DNA of 9,153 nucleotides from BOKV01 sp041739465. GTDB taxonomy: Bacteria > Pseudomonadota > Alphaproteobacteria > Rhizobiales > Rhizobiaceae. A program made the translations under genes and the position numbers. The stretch lies in the NCBI GenBank assembly GCA_041739465.1, contig JBGSNX010000078.1:1-9153 (forward strand). The letters run 5' to 3'. The notes beneath the pieces were generated by a model that did not search any database, was not told the DNA's origin, and was given only the letters and a program-made list of their open reading frames with translations. This document shows, in pieces, positions 1 through 6,435 of the stretch (within the stretch, counting starts at the first letter, position 1; the number at the start of each line of letters is the position of its first letter).

Positions 1-1
1 T

Positions 2-622
2 TTTGCCACCAACGAGCCGCTCGGCCGGGTTCGCGCCACCGTGCGCGCCGGGCGAGACCGGATGCGCGCCACCATGCTTTCGATGTTGCCGGAAAACCTT
101 GAAGGCTGGCGTATCCTGGATGCCGGTTGCGGCGCAGGCGCAATGTCTGTGGAACTTGCAAGGCGCGGTGCCGATGTGACCGGCATTGACCTGTCTCCCG
201 GAATTGTTTCCTACGCCACGGCCCATCTCCCGCGCATCGAGGGACCGGGCAAAATCCGCCTGCTTTCAGGCGACATGCTTTCCCCCGAACTTGGCCGGTT
301 TGACGCCGTTGTAGCAATGGATTCGCTCATTCATTACCGGCCCAGGGACGGCGTTGCCGCATTGGCGAGCCTTGCGCAGCGCACCAATCGCAAGATCGTT
401 TTCACGTTCCCGCCGCGTACAGCATTTCTGACCGCATTCTGGTCGGTCGGGCGTCTGTTTCCGCGCGGTGATCGCGCGCCTTCAATCGAGCCGGTGTCGT
501 TGGCGGCCCTTGAACGATTGATGGCCGCACAAGAGGGTTTGGCCGGCTGGTCAACAGCACGCACCCACCGCGTATCTGGCGGGTTCTATATATCGCAGGC
601 TCTGGAGGTCGTTCGCAAATGA
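2..622 (+). CDS. bchM: Mg-protoporphyrin IX O-methyltransferase, 5' truncated
   Basis: BchM transfers a methyl group from S-adenosylmethionine to the C13 propionate of Mg-protoporphyrin IX, giving the monomethyl ester that is the substrate of the AcsF cyclase encoded downstream. The reading frame is open from base 2 without a start codon, so the N-terminus lies outside the window; from family length I infer that roughly 20-30 residues are missing. A GTG at 41 is in frame but is probably internal, because the residues before it (RVRATVRAGRDRMRAT spans it) belong to the family's N-terminal region. The glycine-rich SAM-binding motif I, ILDAGCGAG, is encoded at about 113-139, followed by the acidic GIDLS strand end and a later GDML/AMDSLIHY segment typical of class I methyltransferases. 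The stop overlaps the lhaA start by 4 nt (ATGA), so the two are probably translationally coupled. The identification rests on motif pattern and the bchM-lhaA-puh gene order; confidence is high. Confidence 0.93.
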   Translation, partial: FATNEPLGRVRATVRAGRDRMRATMLSMLPENLEGWRILDAGCGAGAMSVELARRGADVTGIDLSPGIVSYATAHLPRIEGPGKIRLLSGDMLSPELGRFDAVVAMDSLIHYRPRDGVAALASLAQRTNRKIVFTFPPRTAFLTAFWSVGRLFPRGDRAPSIEPVSLAALERLMAAQEGLAGWSTARTHRVSGGFYISQALEVVRK

Positions 623-2061
623 TCGCGCTCAAGGTCAAACGGCCTGATTTTGCGCAGTTCTGGCGAGGTGCCGGTTTTCGCTATCTTCCGTTTGCCGACG
701 CCGCATCCGATGGGCTGCCGCTTGCCCGATTGCTGCGCCTTGCCTTGTTCCAGATCACTGCCGGAATGGCCGTTGTGTTGCTCACGGGAACCCTCAACCG
801 GGTGATGATCCTGGAGCTTGGCGTTCCAACCAGCCTTGTCGCGCTGATGGTCGCGATACCGGTTCTGGCAGCTCCGTTCCGGGTGCTTGTCGGTTACCGA
901 TCGGATACCTATCGCTCTGTTCTGGGCTGGCGCCGCGTTCCCTACATCTGGCTTGGAACGATGATCCAGTTTGGTGGCCTTGCCATCATGCCTTTTGCCC
1001 TCTTGTTGTTGCAGTCCCAGACAACCGGGCCATCATGGGCCGGGCCGGTCGGTGCAGCACTTGCATTCCTTTTGACCGGCACCGGCATGCACATGGCGCA
1101 AACCGCTGGTCTGGCGCTTGCGACCGACCTTGCCGAGCCAGACAAGCGGCCTCGGGTCGTGGCCCTGTTTTATGTGACATTGCTGATCGGCATGATCCTG
1201 GCCTCGCTGGCATTCAGCGTTCTGCTGGCTGATTTCAGCCCGATGCGCCTTATCCAGGTCATCCAGGGCGCGGCGGTCATCACCCTTGTTGGCAATGTCA
1301 TTGCAATGTGGAAGCAGGAAGTTCGCGACCCCTCGCGCACCCGGCATGACCGGCCAACGCCAACCTTCATGGAAGCAATTGCCGAATACCGCAGCGATCC
1401 GCGGGCAATGCGCCTGCTGGTGGCAGTTGCGCTCGGTTCGGCGGCGTTTTCGATGCAGGATGTGTTGCTCGAGCCGTTTGGCGGTGAAATCCTCGACATG
1501 ACGGTCGCGCAGACCACCCTGCTGACGGCCTTGTGGGCGATGGGCGCTCTTTGCGGGTTTGGCTACGCCGCACGTGTTCTGGAACGTGGCGCAAACCTTT
1601 ACCGCGTCGCCGCCTACGGCTCGCTGGTTGGCGTCTTTGCATTTTCAGCGCTGGTTTTCGCCGCGCCATTGGAATCAGCCATGCTGCTGCGGGCAGGGGC
1701 CTTCTTGATTGGCGCAGGCGGGGGCATGTTCGCAGTTGGAACCATGCTGGCTGCGATGGACATTGCCGACACCAGTGACAGCGGGCTTGCCATCGGCGCC
1801 TGGAGCGCCGTGCAGGCAACTGCAATCGGAATTTCATTGGCGGCCGGCGGCGCGTTGCGCGACGTCATTGGCGGCATTGCGCAAACCGGTGCCCTTGGCG
1901 TTGCCCTGCAAACGCCGGCCACAGGCTACATGGCAGTTTATCACCTCGAAATCGGGCTGCTGTTTGTCAGCCTCATTGCACTTGGACCCCTTGTCGGCAG
2001 ACCCGGCCGGGCGGTTCGTAACCCAAACAGGCAAATCGGCCTTGCCGAATTGCCCTGCTGA
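619..2061 (+). CDS. lhaA: light-harvesting complex 1 assembly protein, PucC-type MFS
   Basis: This is a 480-residue, strongly hydrophobic protein with about twelve predicted membrane segments, belonging to the PucC/LhaA (BCH2) branch of the major facilitator superfamily. In Rhodobacter LhaA is needed for efficient assembly of light-harvesting complex 1 around the reaction centre; the transported or delivered substrate is not settled, bacteriochlorophyll handling being the usual suggestion. Visible signatures include the N-terminal FRYLPFADAASDGLPLARLLRL stretch before the first helix, and the cytoplasmic loop GYRSDTYRSVLGWRRVPYIW (about residues 92-111), a family-specific version of the MFS loop 2-3. 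A cytoplasmic charged stretch around residues 231-250 separates the two halves. The start is the ATG in the ATGA overlap with bchM, with GGAGG at 604-608 inside bchM, 10 nt upstream. The next gene, puhA, begins 21 nt after the stop. In well-studied relatives puhA promoters lie inside this gene; I could not pick out a clear one here. Confidence 0.93.
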   Translation: MIALKVKRPDFAQFWRGAGFRYLPFADAASDGLPLARLLRLALFQITAGMAVVLLTGTLNRVMILELGVPTSLVALMVAIPVLAAPFRVLVGYRSDTYRSVLGWRRVPYIWLGTMIQFGGLAIMPFALLLLQSQTTGPSWAGPVGAALAFLLTGTGMHMAQTAGLALATDLAEPDKRPRVVALFYVTLLIGMILASLAFSVLLADFSPMRLIQVIQGAAVITLVGNVIAMWKQEVRDPSRTRHDRPTPTFMEAIAEYRSDPRAMRLLVAVALGSAAFSMQDVLLEPFGGEILDMTVAQTTLLTALWAMGALCGFGYAARVLERGANLYRVAAYGSLVGVFAFSALVFAAPLESAMLLRAGAFLIGAGGGMFAVGTMLAAMDIADTSDSGLAIGAWSAVQATAIGISLAAGGALRDVIGGIAQTGALGVALQTPATGYMAVYHLEIGLLFVSLIALGPLVGRPGRAVRNPNRQIGLAELPC

Positions 2062-2070
2062 GCCAGCCGG

Positions 2071-2076
2071 AAGGAG
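2071..2076 (+). promoter_or_regulatory. strong ribosome binding site of puhA
   Basis: AAGGAG lies 6 nt before the puhA ATG, in the only spacer (21 nt) found in the otherwise overlapping bchM-to-acsF block. It lets puhA be initiated independently of lhaA, which fits the higher dose needed for a reaction-centre subunit. Confidence 0.75.
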
Positions 2077-2082
2077 ACAACA

Positions 2083-2856
2083 ATGGAAACCGGAGCCATT
2101 ACCCAATACATGGATGTCGCGCAAATCACCCTTTATGCATTCTGGGTCTTTTTCGCACTGCTGATCTGGTACATTCGCCAGGAAGACCGCCGCGAAGGCT
2201 ACCCGCTGGAAAGCGACACGACCGGCGCTTACAGCCGCGATCCTTGGCTGTTCGTGCCTGCTGCCAAGACCTTCCTGCTGCCACATGGCCGCGGCTCGGT
2301 GAATGCCCCCAATTTCAAGCGCGATACCCGCAAGATCAATGCCGAACGTCTTCCAGGCGGTTCAGGCACACCGCTCGCCCCTGTTGGCGATCCGATGCTT
2401 GCTGGCGTTGGCCCCGGTTCATGGGCTGAACGCGCTGATGTTGCGGACCTCACGGCAACTGGCGCATTGAAGATTGGCCCGCTTCGCAGCGATGAAACTT
2501 TCTCCATCGCCGTGGAAGACAACGATCCGCGCGGCATGGAAGTGGTCGGTTGTGACAGCGCTGTCGCAGGCACCATCAAGGATGTCTGGATCGACCGGTC
2601 AGAATACATCATCCGCTACCTGGAAGTGACCATCGGCAAGACGGCCAAGGCGCGCACGGTGCTTCTGCCAATCAACTTCTGCGTGATGCGCAATGGCCAT
2701 TTTTATGTCCATGCAATCACCGGCGGACAATTTGCCAACATTCCAAAGACTGCTTCGCCTGAATCGGTGACGCTGCTTGAGGAAGAAAAAGTGGTTGCCT
2801 ATTTCGGCGCTGGCCAGCTTTACGCAACTCCAAGCCGTCAGGAGCCGCTGATATGA
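2083..2856 (+). CDS. puhA: photosynthetic reaction centre H subunit
   Basis: PuhA is the H subunit of the type-II reaction centre. One N-terminal helix anchors it in the membrane, and a cytoplasmic beta-rich domain caps the L/M heterodimer and lines the proton path to the secondary quinone QB. The 257-residue product has the expected short N-terminal segment, a single hydrophobic helix at about residues 12-31 (LYAFWVFFALLIWY), then the hallmark REDRREGYPLE-like motif (QEDRREGYPLES, residues 33-44). Downstream come PLAPVGDPMLAGVGPGSWAER (about 98-118), the DPRGMEVVGCD block and the WIDRSEYIIRYLEV block, all typical of this family. Length matches known H subunits (about 250-260). It has its own strong ribosome binding site. 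Its last 4 nt overlap puhB (ATGA), coupling the subunit to an assembly factor of the reaction centre. Start choice is secure because the ATG directly precedes the conserved N-terminal helix. Confidence 0.97.
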   Translation: METGAITQYMDVAQITLYAFWVFFALLIWYIRQEDRREGYPLESDTTGAYSRDPWLFVPAAKTFLLPHGRGSVNAPNFKRDTRKINAERLPGGSGTPLAPVGDPMLAGVGPGSWAERADVADLTATGALKIGPLRSDETFSIAVEDNDPRGMEVVGCDSAVAGTIKDVWIDRSEYIIRYLEVTIGKTAKARTVLLPINFCVMRNGHFYVHAITGGQFANIPKTASPESVTLLEEEKVVAYFGAGQLYATPSRQEPLI

Positions 2857-3557
2857 GCCTCACAGTGGTCCGTCAACACGATTACGAACCTGTTCCCGGC
2901 CTTCCAGAACGTCTGCCGCAAGGCGAGAAGATTGTTTGGCAAGGTCGGCCCGATGCGCATCGCATCTCGGTTGATGTGATGAAATCGTACTGGATTGCCG
3001 GATATTTCGGTGTGCTGATCGCCTGGGCCATTGCTGCGGGATATTCCGATGGGCGCACTCTGGGAGCGATCCTGTTTTCCGCAGGTGTCTTGGCGATCCT
3101 TGGCACCATCATGCTGGCACTGGTCGAGTTGTTTGCATGGGCCTCTAGCCGCACCACACTCTACACTGTCACCAACCGCCGGTTGGTGATGCGGGTGGGC
3201 GTGGGCTCGTCGATCACCCTCAACCTGCCGTTCGGCCAGATTGCTTCGGCGGATCTGGTAGTGCGTCGCGATGGCGCCGGTGACATCGTGTTTGCCGCCG
3301 CAGAAGGCGTCAAGCTTTCCTGGTTCCATTTGTGGCCACATGTTCGTCCGTACCGCTACGCAACGCCGCAGCCGGCACTGCGTTGCATTGCTGACGTCAA
3401 GTCGGTTGCCAAGCTGATCGTCACCGAATTGCAGGCAGCCCAGGCGGGATCGGCTGCAACGGATGACGCTGCGCAGATTGCAGCACCAGCGGACGTCTTG
3501 CGCCCCTCGCGCAAAAGGTCGGCGCCGCGCTCCACAACCCAGACCGCGCATGTATGA
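2853..3557 (+). CDS. puhB: photosynthetic complex assembly protein PuhB (bacterial PH domain)
   Basis: PuhB is a membrane protein that helps assemble the reaction centre and, indirectly, light-harvesting complex 1 in Rhodobacter. The 234-residue product opens with the family's cytoplasmic lead (GLPERLPQGEKIVWQGRPD, residues 16-34). Two membrane segments follow at about 46-63 and 70-98. From about residue 100 comes a bacterial pleckstrin-homology-type domain beginning with TLYTVTNRRLVMRVG, in which the TNRR turn is characteristic. The last ~40 residues are alanine-rich, then basic and serine/threonine-rich, and look disordered. The start overlaps puhA by 4 nt, with GGAG 8 nt upstream. The stop overlaps the longest reading of puhC. 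Whole-gene position between puhA and puhC is the standard alphaproteobacterial arrangement. The biochemical activity of the PH-like domain is unknown. Confidence 0.93.
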   Translation: MSLTVVRQHDYEPVPGLPERLPQGEKIVWQGRPDAHRISVDVMKSYWIAGYFGVLIAWAIAAGYSDGRTLGAILFSAGVLAILGTIMLALVELFAWASSRTTLYTVTNRRLVMRVGVGSSITLNLPFGQIASADLVVRRDGAGDIVFAAAEGVKLSWFHLWPHVRPYRYATPQPALRCIADVKSVAKLIVTELQAAQAGSAATDDAAQIAAPADVLRPSRKRSAPRSTTQTAHV

Positions 3558-4117
3558 GGCAAGAAATGGCAATTGCAGCTGAAAAGTCGACATTCCCGCA
3601 TCAGGCAGCCCAGCGCCAGACAGCTATGCGCCGGGAGGCGCAGCGCGAGGCAAATCAGGGCAAGGCCGGCGCAAAGCCGTCGTTTCCACGCCTGCCGCTT
3701 TTTGGCGCAATTGCCTTTGTTGCCTTTGCCTTCTCGATCATTATCTTTGGCCAGCAGACAGGTATTGGAACCATGCTGACCGAACAGGGCGAACCAGTGG
3801 ACATGATCGATCTGACCATCCGCCAGGGCGATGCCGACCGCATAGTCGTGGCGGAGGCGCTTTCGGGCCGGGTGCTTGCAGATTATTCGCCCGAGGAGGG
3901 CGGATTTGTTCGAGGTTCATTGCGCGCGCTCGATAGAATGCGCATGGTGGCGGGTGTGCGGATTGACGAACCCTACCGTGTCATCCGATGGTCAAGTGGA
4001 GCGGTATCCCTGTCGGATACTGTGACCGGCGAGCGCATTTACCTCAACGCCTTTGGTCCTGACCAGGTCGCGGCGTTTGGCAAATTCCTCGATTCAGAAG
4101 GAAAGGCTGCCCAATGA
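3554..4117 (+). CDS. puhC: photosynthetic complex assembly protein PuhC
   Basis: PuhC is a small bitopic membrane protein; in Rhodobacter capsulatus its loss impairs assembly of the reaction centre-LH1 core and phototrophic growth. This 187-residue product has a basic, glutamine/arginine-rich cytoplasmic N-terminus (residues 1-45), one transmembrane helix at about 49-66, and a periplasmic C-terminal domain of about 120 residues. That domain contains the recognisable pattern TIRQGDADRIVVAEALSGRV, later RGSLRALDRMR and a final FGPDQVAAFGKFL. No cofactor-binding residues are evident. Two starts are possible. The ATG at 3554 overlaps the puhB stop (ATGA) but has no clear ribosome binding site. 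The ATG at 3566, four codons later, is preceded by GAGG at 3556-3559. I give the coupled start because the neighbouring genes use the same overlap. The stop overlaps the next gene by 4 nt. Confidence 0.9.
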   Translation: MRQEMAIAAEKSTFPHQAAQRQTAMRREAQREANQGKAGAKPSFPRLPLFGAIAFVAFAFSIIIFGQQTGIGTMLTEQGEPVDMIDLTIRQGDADRIVVAEALSGRVLADYSPEEGGFVRGSLRALDRMRMVAGVRIDEPYRVIRWSSGAVSLSDTVTGERIYLNAFGPDQVAAFGKFLDSEGKAAQ

Positions 4118-4419
4118 GTTTGTTGTCCCTGTTCCTGCGCGAACGGATCGAAGTGCCCTGCACGGTGGAGATCACCAACACCTTCGACAGCCTTGGCGCG
4201 CATGTGCGGTTTGATGATGGAACCGTCGTTCATCCAGGCGACGAGGTTCTGGTACACGGTGCGCCTGTTGCCGTGCCTTATGGTCACCATGAAAGCTTCC
4301 GGCGCAAAGCCACCATTACCCGGGCCAGCGGTCTGGAGCGGGCATGGACGCGCGCCACTGGCGACCTCGAATTCATGGAATTGTGCGAATTCAGCTTCTC
4401 GGAAAGGGCTTCACTGTGA
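4114..4419 (+). CDS. uncharacterised small PGC protein between puhC and acsF
   Basis: I do not know a function for this 101-residue protein. Small proteins of about this size at this position occur in other alphaproteobacterial photosynthesis clusters, from memory, so I take it as a real, conserved PGC gene. It has no signal peptide, membrane helix or cysteine cluster (two isolated cysteines). Composition and pattern suggest a small soluble beta-rich domain: VEITNTFDSLGAHVRFDD, then a turn HPGDEVLVHGAPV, a RRKATITRASGLERAW segment and an acidic, aromatic end (DLEFMELCEFSFSE). The start overlaps puhC by ATGA with AAGGAAAGG just upstream; the stop overlaps the proposed acsF start by GTGA. Being coupled on both sides argues for dosage linked to PuhC and to the cyclase. 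A role as a partner or assembly factor of either is inference only; an accessory subunit of the AcsF cyclase is one idea to test. Confidence 0.8.
   Translation: MSLLSLFLRERIEVPCTVEITNTFDSLGAHVRFDDGTVVHPGDEVLVHGAPVAVPYGHHESFRRKATITRASGLERAWTRATGDLEFMELCEFSFSERASL
4401..4408 (+). promoter_or_regulatory. ribosome binding site deciding the acsF GTG start
   Basis: GGAAAGGG ends 7 nt before the GTG at 4416. No comparable site precedes upstream in-frame starts, and the extra residues they would add are simply the third-frame reading of the preceding gene. It supports GTG as the acsF start. Confidence 0.6.
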
Positions 4420-5516
4420 ACTCCCACGTAAAAACCGAAAATCTGGCGGCCAAACCTGATGCCGTCGCCGATAGCATCAACGAGACCACCCGAGCGGCGG
4501 TCAACTCGACGATGCTCAATCCACGCTTTTACACAACCGATTTCGACGAACTCGACCGGGTCGATGTAACCAGCGTTCGCGATGAATGGGACGTTCTGAT
4601 CGCCGAGTTGAAAGCAGATCCGAACCGGGGCCATTTCAAGCGCAACGAAGACTGGGACAGCATCGATCTTGATGGCTTGCCGGAAGGCCTGCGCAAGGAA
4701 TTCGTCGATTTTCTGGTGTCTTCGTTGACCGCCGAATTTTCCGGCTGTGTCCTTTACAAGGAGATGAAACGCCGCGGCAGCAATCCAGATATCTGCGAGT
4801 TGTTTGGCTACATGAGCCGCGATGAATCGCGCCATGCAGGCTTCATCAACGATGCCCTCAAAGAGTTCGATATCGCTGTGAACATGGGCTTCCTCGCCAA
4901 GGCCAAGAAGTACACCTACTTCAAGCCGAAATTCATCTATTACGCGACGTATCTTTCCGAAAAGATCGGCTACGCACGCTACATCACCATCTTCCGGCAT
5001 TTGGAGCGCAACCCGCAGAACCGGTTCCACCCGATCTTCAAGTGGTTCGAAAAATGGTGCAATGACGAGTTCCGTCACGGCGAAGCATTCTCGCTGCTGA
5101 TGCGTTCCGACCGGCGCCTGCTGGAAGGCCGCAACCGCTACTGGATCAAGTTCTTCCTGCTTGCGGTTTTTGCCACCATGTATGTGCGCGACCACGCGCG
5201 GCCGCAGTTTCATGACGCGCTCGGTGTCGACATCGAAGACTACGACATGAAGGTTTTCAAACTGACTTCGGAGATTTCGCGCCAGGTGTTTCCGCTGGTG
5301 ATCGATCTCGACAATCCCAAGTTCATGGCGGCCTTGCGCAAGCTGAACGCCATCAATGCCCAGATCAATGCAAGTGCCGAACGCGGCGGGGTGTCTGGCT
5401 GGATCGGCAAGAAGTGCCATGGAGCAAGGGCAGTGGCGACTTTCATCGGCCTTTACATGATGCCGTCAATTTCCAACGAGATGCCGGCAACCAGCCGGCT
5501 TCAGCCAGTCTGGTAG
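4416..5516 (+). CDS. acsF: Mg-protoporphyrin IX monomethyl ester oxidative cyclase (aerobic)
   Basis: AcsF is the diiron oxygenase subunit of the O2-dependent cyclase that forms the isocyclic ring E of bacteriochlorophyll, producing divinyl-protochlorophyllide from the BchM product. With the GTG start the protein has 366 residues, a normal family length. The ferritin-like diiron ligands are visible: Glu107 (LTAEFSG), Glu137 and His140 in DESRH (136-140), a further Glu at 197 in RHLERNP, and Glu218 and His221 in DEFRH (217-221). The C-terminus ends in the family-like pattern NEMPATSRLQPVW. An open frame extends upstream to 4344, but the GTG at 4416 overlaps the stop of the preceding gene as GTGA and has a ribosome binding site, so I prefer it. 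AcsF points to bacteriochlorophyll synthesis under oxygen; whether the organism also has the anaerobic cyclase BchE cannot be seen here. A GC-rich hairpin lies just before the stop. Confidence 0.96.
   Translation: MNSHVKTENLAAKPDAVADSINETTRAAVNSTMLNPRFYTTDFDELDRVDVTSVRDEWDVLIAELKADPNRGHFKRNEDWDSIDLDGLPEGLRKEFVDFLVSSLTAEFSGCVLYKEMKRRGSNPDICELFGYMSRDESRHAGFINDALKEFDIAVNMGFLAKAKKYTYFKPKFIYYATYLSEKIGYARYITIFRHLERNPQNRFHPIFKWFEKWCNDEFRHGEAFSLLMRSDRRLLEGRNRYWIKFFLLAVFATMYVRDHARPQFHDALGVDIEDYDMKVFKLTSEISRQVFPLVIDLDNPKFMAALRKLNAINAQINASAERGGVSGWIGKKCHGARAVATFIGLYMMPSISNEMPATSRLQPVW
5483..5499 (+). other. perfect GC hairpin at the 3' end of acsF
   Basis: GCCGGC, loop AACCA, GCCGGC gives a perfect 6-bp all-GC stem that lies inside the acsF coding end, 15 nt before the stop codon and about 27 nt before the puhE start. 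There is no T-tract, so it is not a standard terminator. It could slow ribosomes, block 3' exonucleases after processing, or be chance in GC-rich coding DNA. Confidence 0.35.
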
Positions 5517-5526
5517 GAGGCGAGGG

Positions 5527-6402
5527 ATGCTTCATCATCTGGGCGCAGTTGTGTTCGTGATCCTTGCCTGGTGGCTTTCCACCGGCACGATCCTGTTCGC
5601 AGCTGGCCGACAGAACCCCAATACGGTTCCGGTGATGATGGTGGCAACCATTCTGGCGATAACCGGCATTGCCGGTATTTGGCTCAGCGCAGCGATGGAT
5701 GATGTTTCCGGCACGTATCTTGGGTTCCTCAGCGCTTTGGCGGTTTGGGCCTGGCATGAGGCAAGTTTCCTGACAGGCACGATCATCGGTCCCCGGCGCG
5801 AAGCCTGCCCGGCCGGGCTGGAAGGGTTTGCAAGGTTCAAGGCTGCCTTCATGGCAGTGCGTGATCATGAAATCGCCATCGCGCTCACCGGCGTGTTGAT
5901 CATCGCGCTCTCGCTTGGCGGTGGCAACCTGACAGGCATGTGGACCTTCCTGCTGCTGTGGGCCATGCGTATCACTGCAAAACTGGTGCTGTTCTTCGGT
6001 GCGCCACATGTTGCAGTCGGGATGCTGCCGCAGCGCCTTGCCTACCTTGCCAGCTATTTCCGGACAGACCGCACAAGCGCGGTGCTTCCAGCTTTCATCA
6101 TTGCCATGGTCTTTGTATTTGCAGTGCTTTGCCACAGCGCGGCCACCGCTTCACAAAACCATGACGCGATCTCGATGACGATCCTTGCGACTTTCCTGGC
6201 GCTTGCGATCATCGAACATCTGTTTCTCGTTTTGCCGGTTTCCGACAGCGCACTTTGGCGCTGGGCGATGCCGCGCGAAGCGCGGGCCGGCGAAGTTGCC
6301 GGGGACATCACAGAACCTAAAAGCCATGCAGGAAGCGGTTTCGCCGATTCCCGTTCCGTTTCCATCATGCCTGCCGTAAAGGCGGCGGGCTCACGCCGCT
6401 GA
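5527..6402 (+). CDS. puhE: photosynthetic complex assembly protein PuhE (DUF3623 type)
   Basis: PuhE is a polytopic membrane protein found only in phototrophic proteobacteria, always near puh genes; in Rhodobacter capsulatus it influences reaction-centre and LH1 levels and pigment production, but its activity is unknown. The 291-residue product shows about seven hydrophobic segments, starting at residue 1 (LGAVVFVILAWWLSTG), then around 37-58, 61-77, 115-135, 138-155, 180-200 and 216-235. A conserved loop HEASFLTGTIIGPRREACP (about 77-95) is followed by GLEGFARFKAAFMAV. A second conserved region reads FFGAPHVAVGMLPQRLAYLASYF (about 157-179). The last ~45 residues are polar and probably extend beyond the family core (the R. 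capsulatus protein is 274 residues). The ATG follows an ideal AGGAGG at 5515-5520 that overlaps the acsF stop. A hairpin spans its 3' end. Confidence 0.9.
   Translation: MLHHLGAVVFVILAWWLSTGTILFAAGRQNPNTVPVMMVATILAITGIAGIWLSAAMDDVSGTYLGFLSALAVWAWHEASFLTGTIIGPRREACPAGLEGFARFKAAFMAVRDHEIAIALTGVLIIALSLGGGNLTGMWTFLLLWAMRITAKLVLFFGAPHVAVGMLPQRLAYLASYFRTDRTSAVLPAFIIAMVFVFAVLCHSAATASQNHDAISMTILATFLALAIIEHLFLVLPVSDSALWRWAMPREARAGEVAGDITEPKSHAGSGFADSRSVSIMPAVKAAGSRR
6381..6400 (+). other. GC hairpin at the puhE stop codon
   Basis: GCGGCG (6382-6387) and CGCCGC (6394-6399) pair perfectly around a 6-nt loop, with a possible extra G-T pair outside. The structure ends at the puhE stop codon and lies 36 nt before the hemA ATG. 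It has no T-tract. Same type of position as the hairpins at the ends of acsF and hemA. Confidence 0.35.
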
Positions 6403-6424
6403 TACCAGCCGCGCGACATTTTGC

Positions 6425-6430
6425 AGGAGG
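6425..6430 (+). promoter_or_regulatory. ribosome binding site deciding the hemA start
   Basis: AGGAGG lies 5 nt before the ATG at 6436. A TTG at 6421 is in frame further upstream but would place the ribosome binding site inside the gene, so ATG 6436 is the start. Confidence 0.8.
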
Positions 6431-6435
6431 ATAAA

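Noticed and set aside
4344..4415. Upstream extension of acsF to ATG 4344
   Set aside because: It would add 24 residues that merely read the preceding gene in another frame. The GTG at 4416 has a ribosome binding site and gives a normal family length.
4284..5420. 378-codon open frame on the - strand across acsF
   Set aside because: It lies opposite acsF, whose diiron motifs and length are clear on the + strand. The antisense product shows no domain pattern and has no plausible ribosome binding site; long antisense frames are common opposite GC-rich genes.
5443..6135. 230-codon - strand frame across puhE
   Set aside because: Its composition (His, Cys, Gln rich, no domain) is that of an antisense shadow, while the + strand frame has the PuhE membrane pattern.
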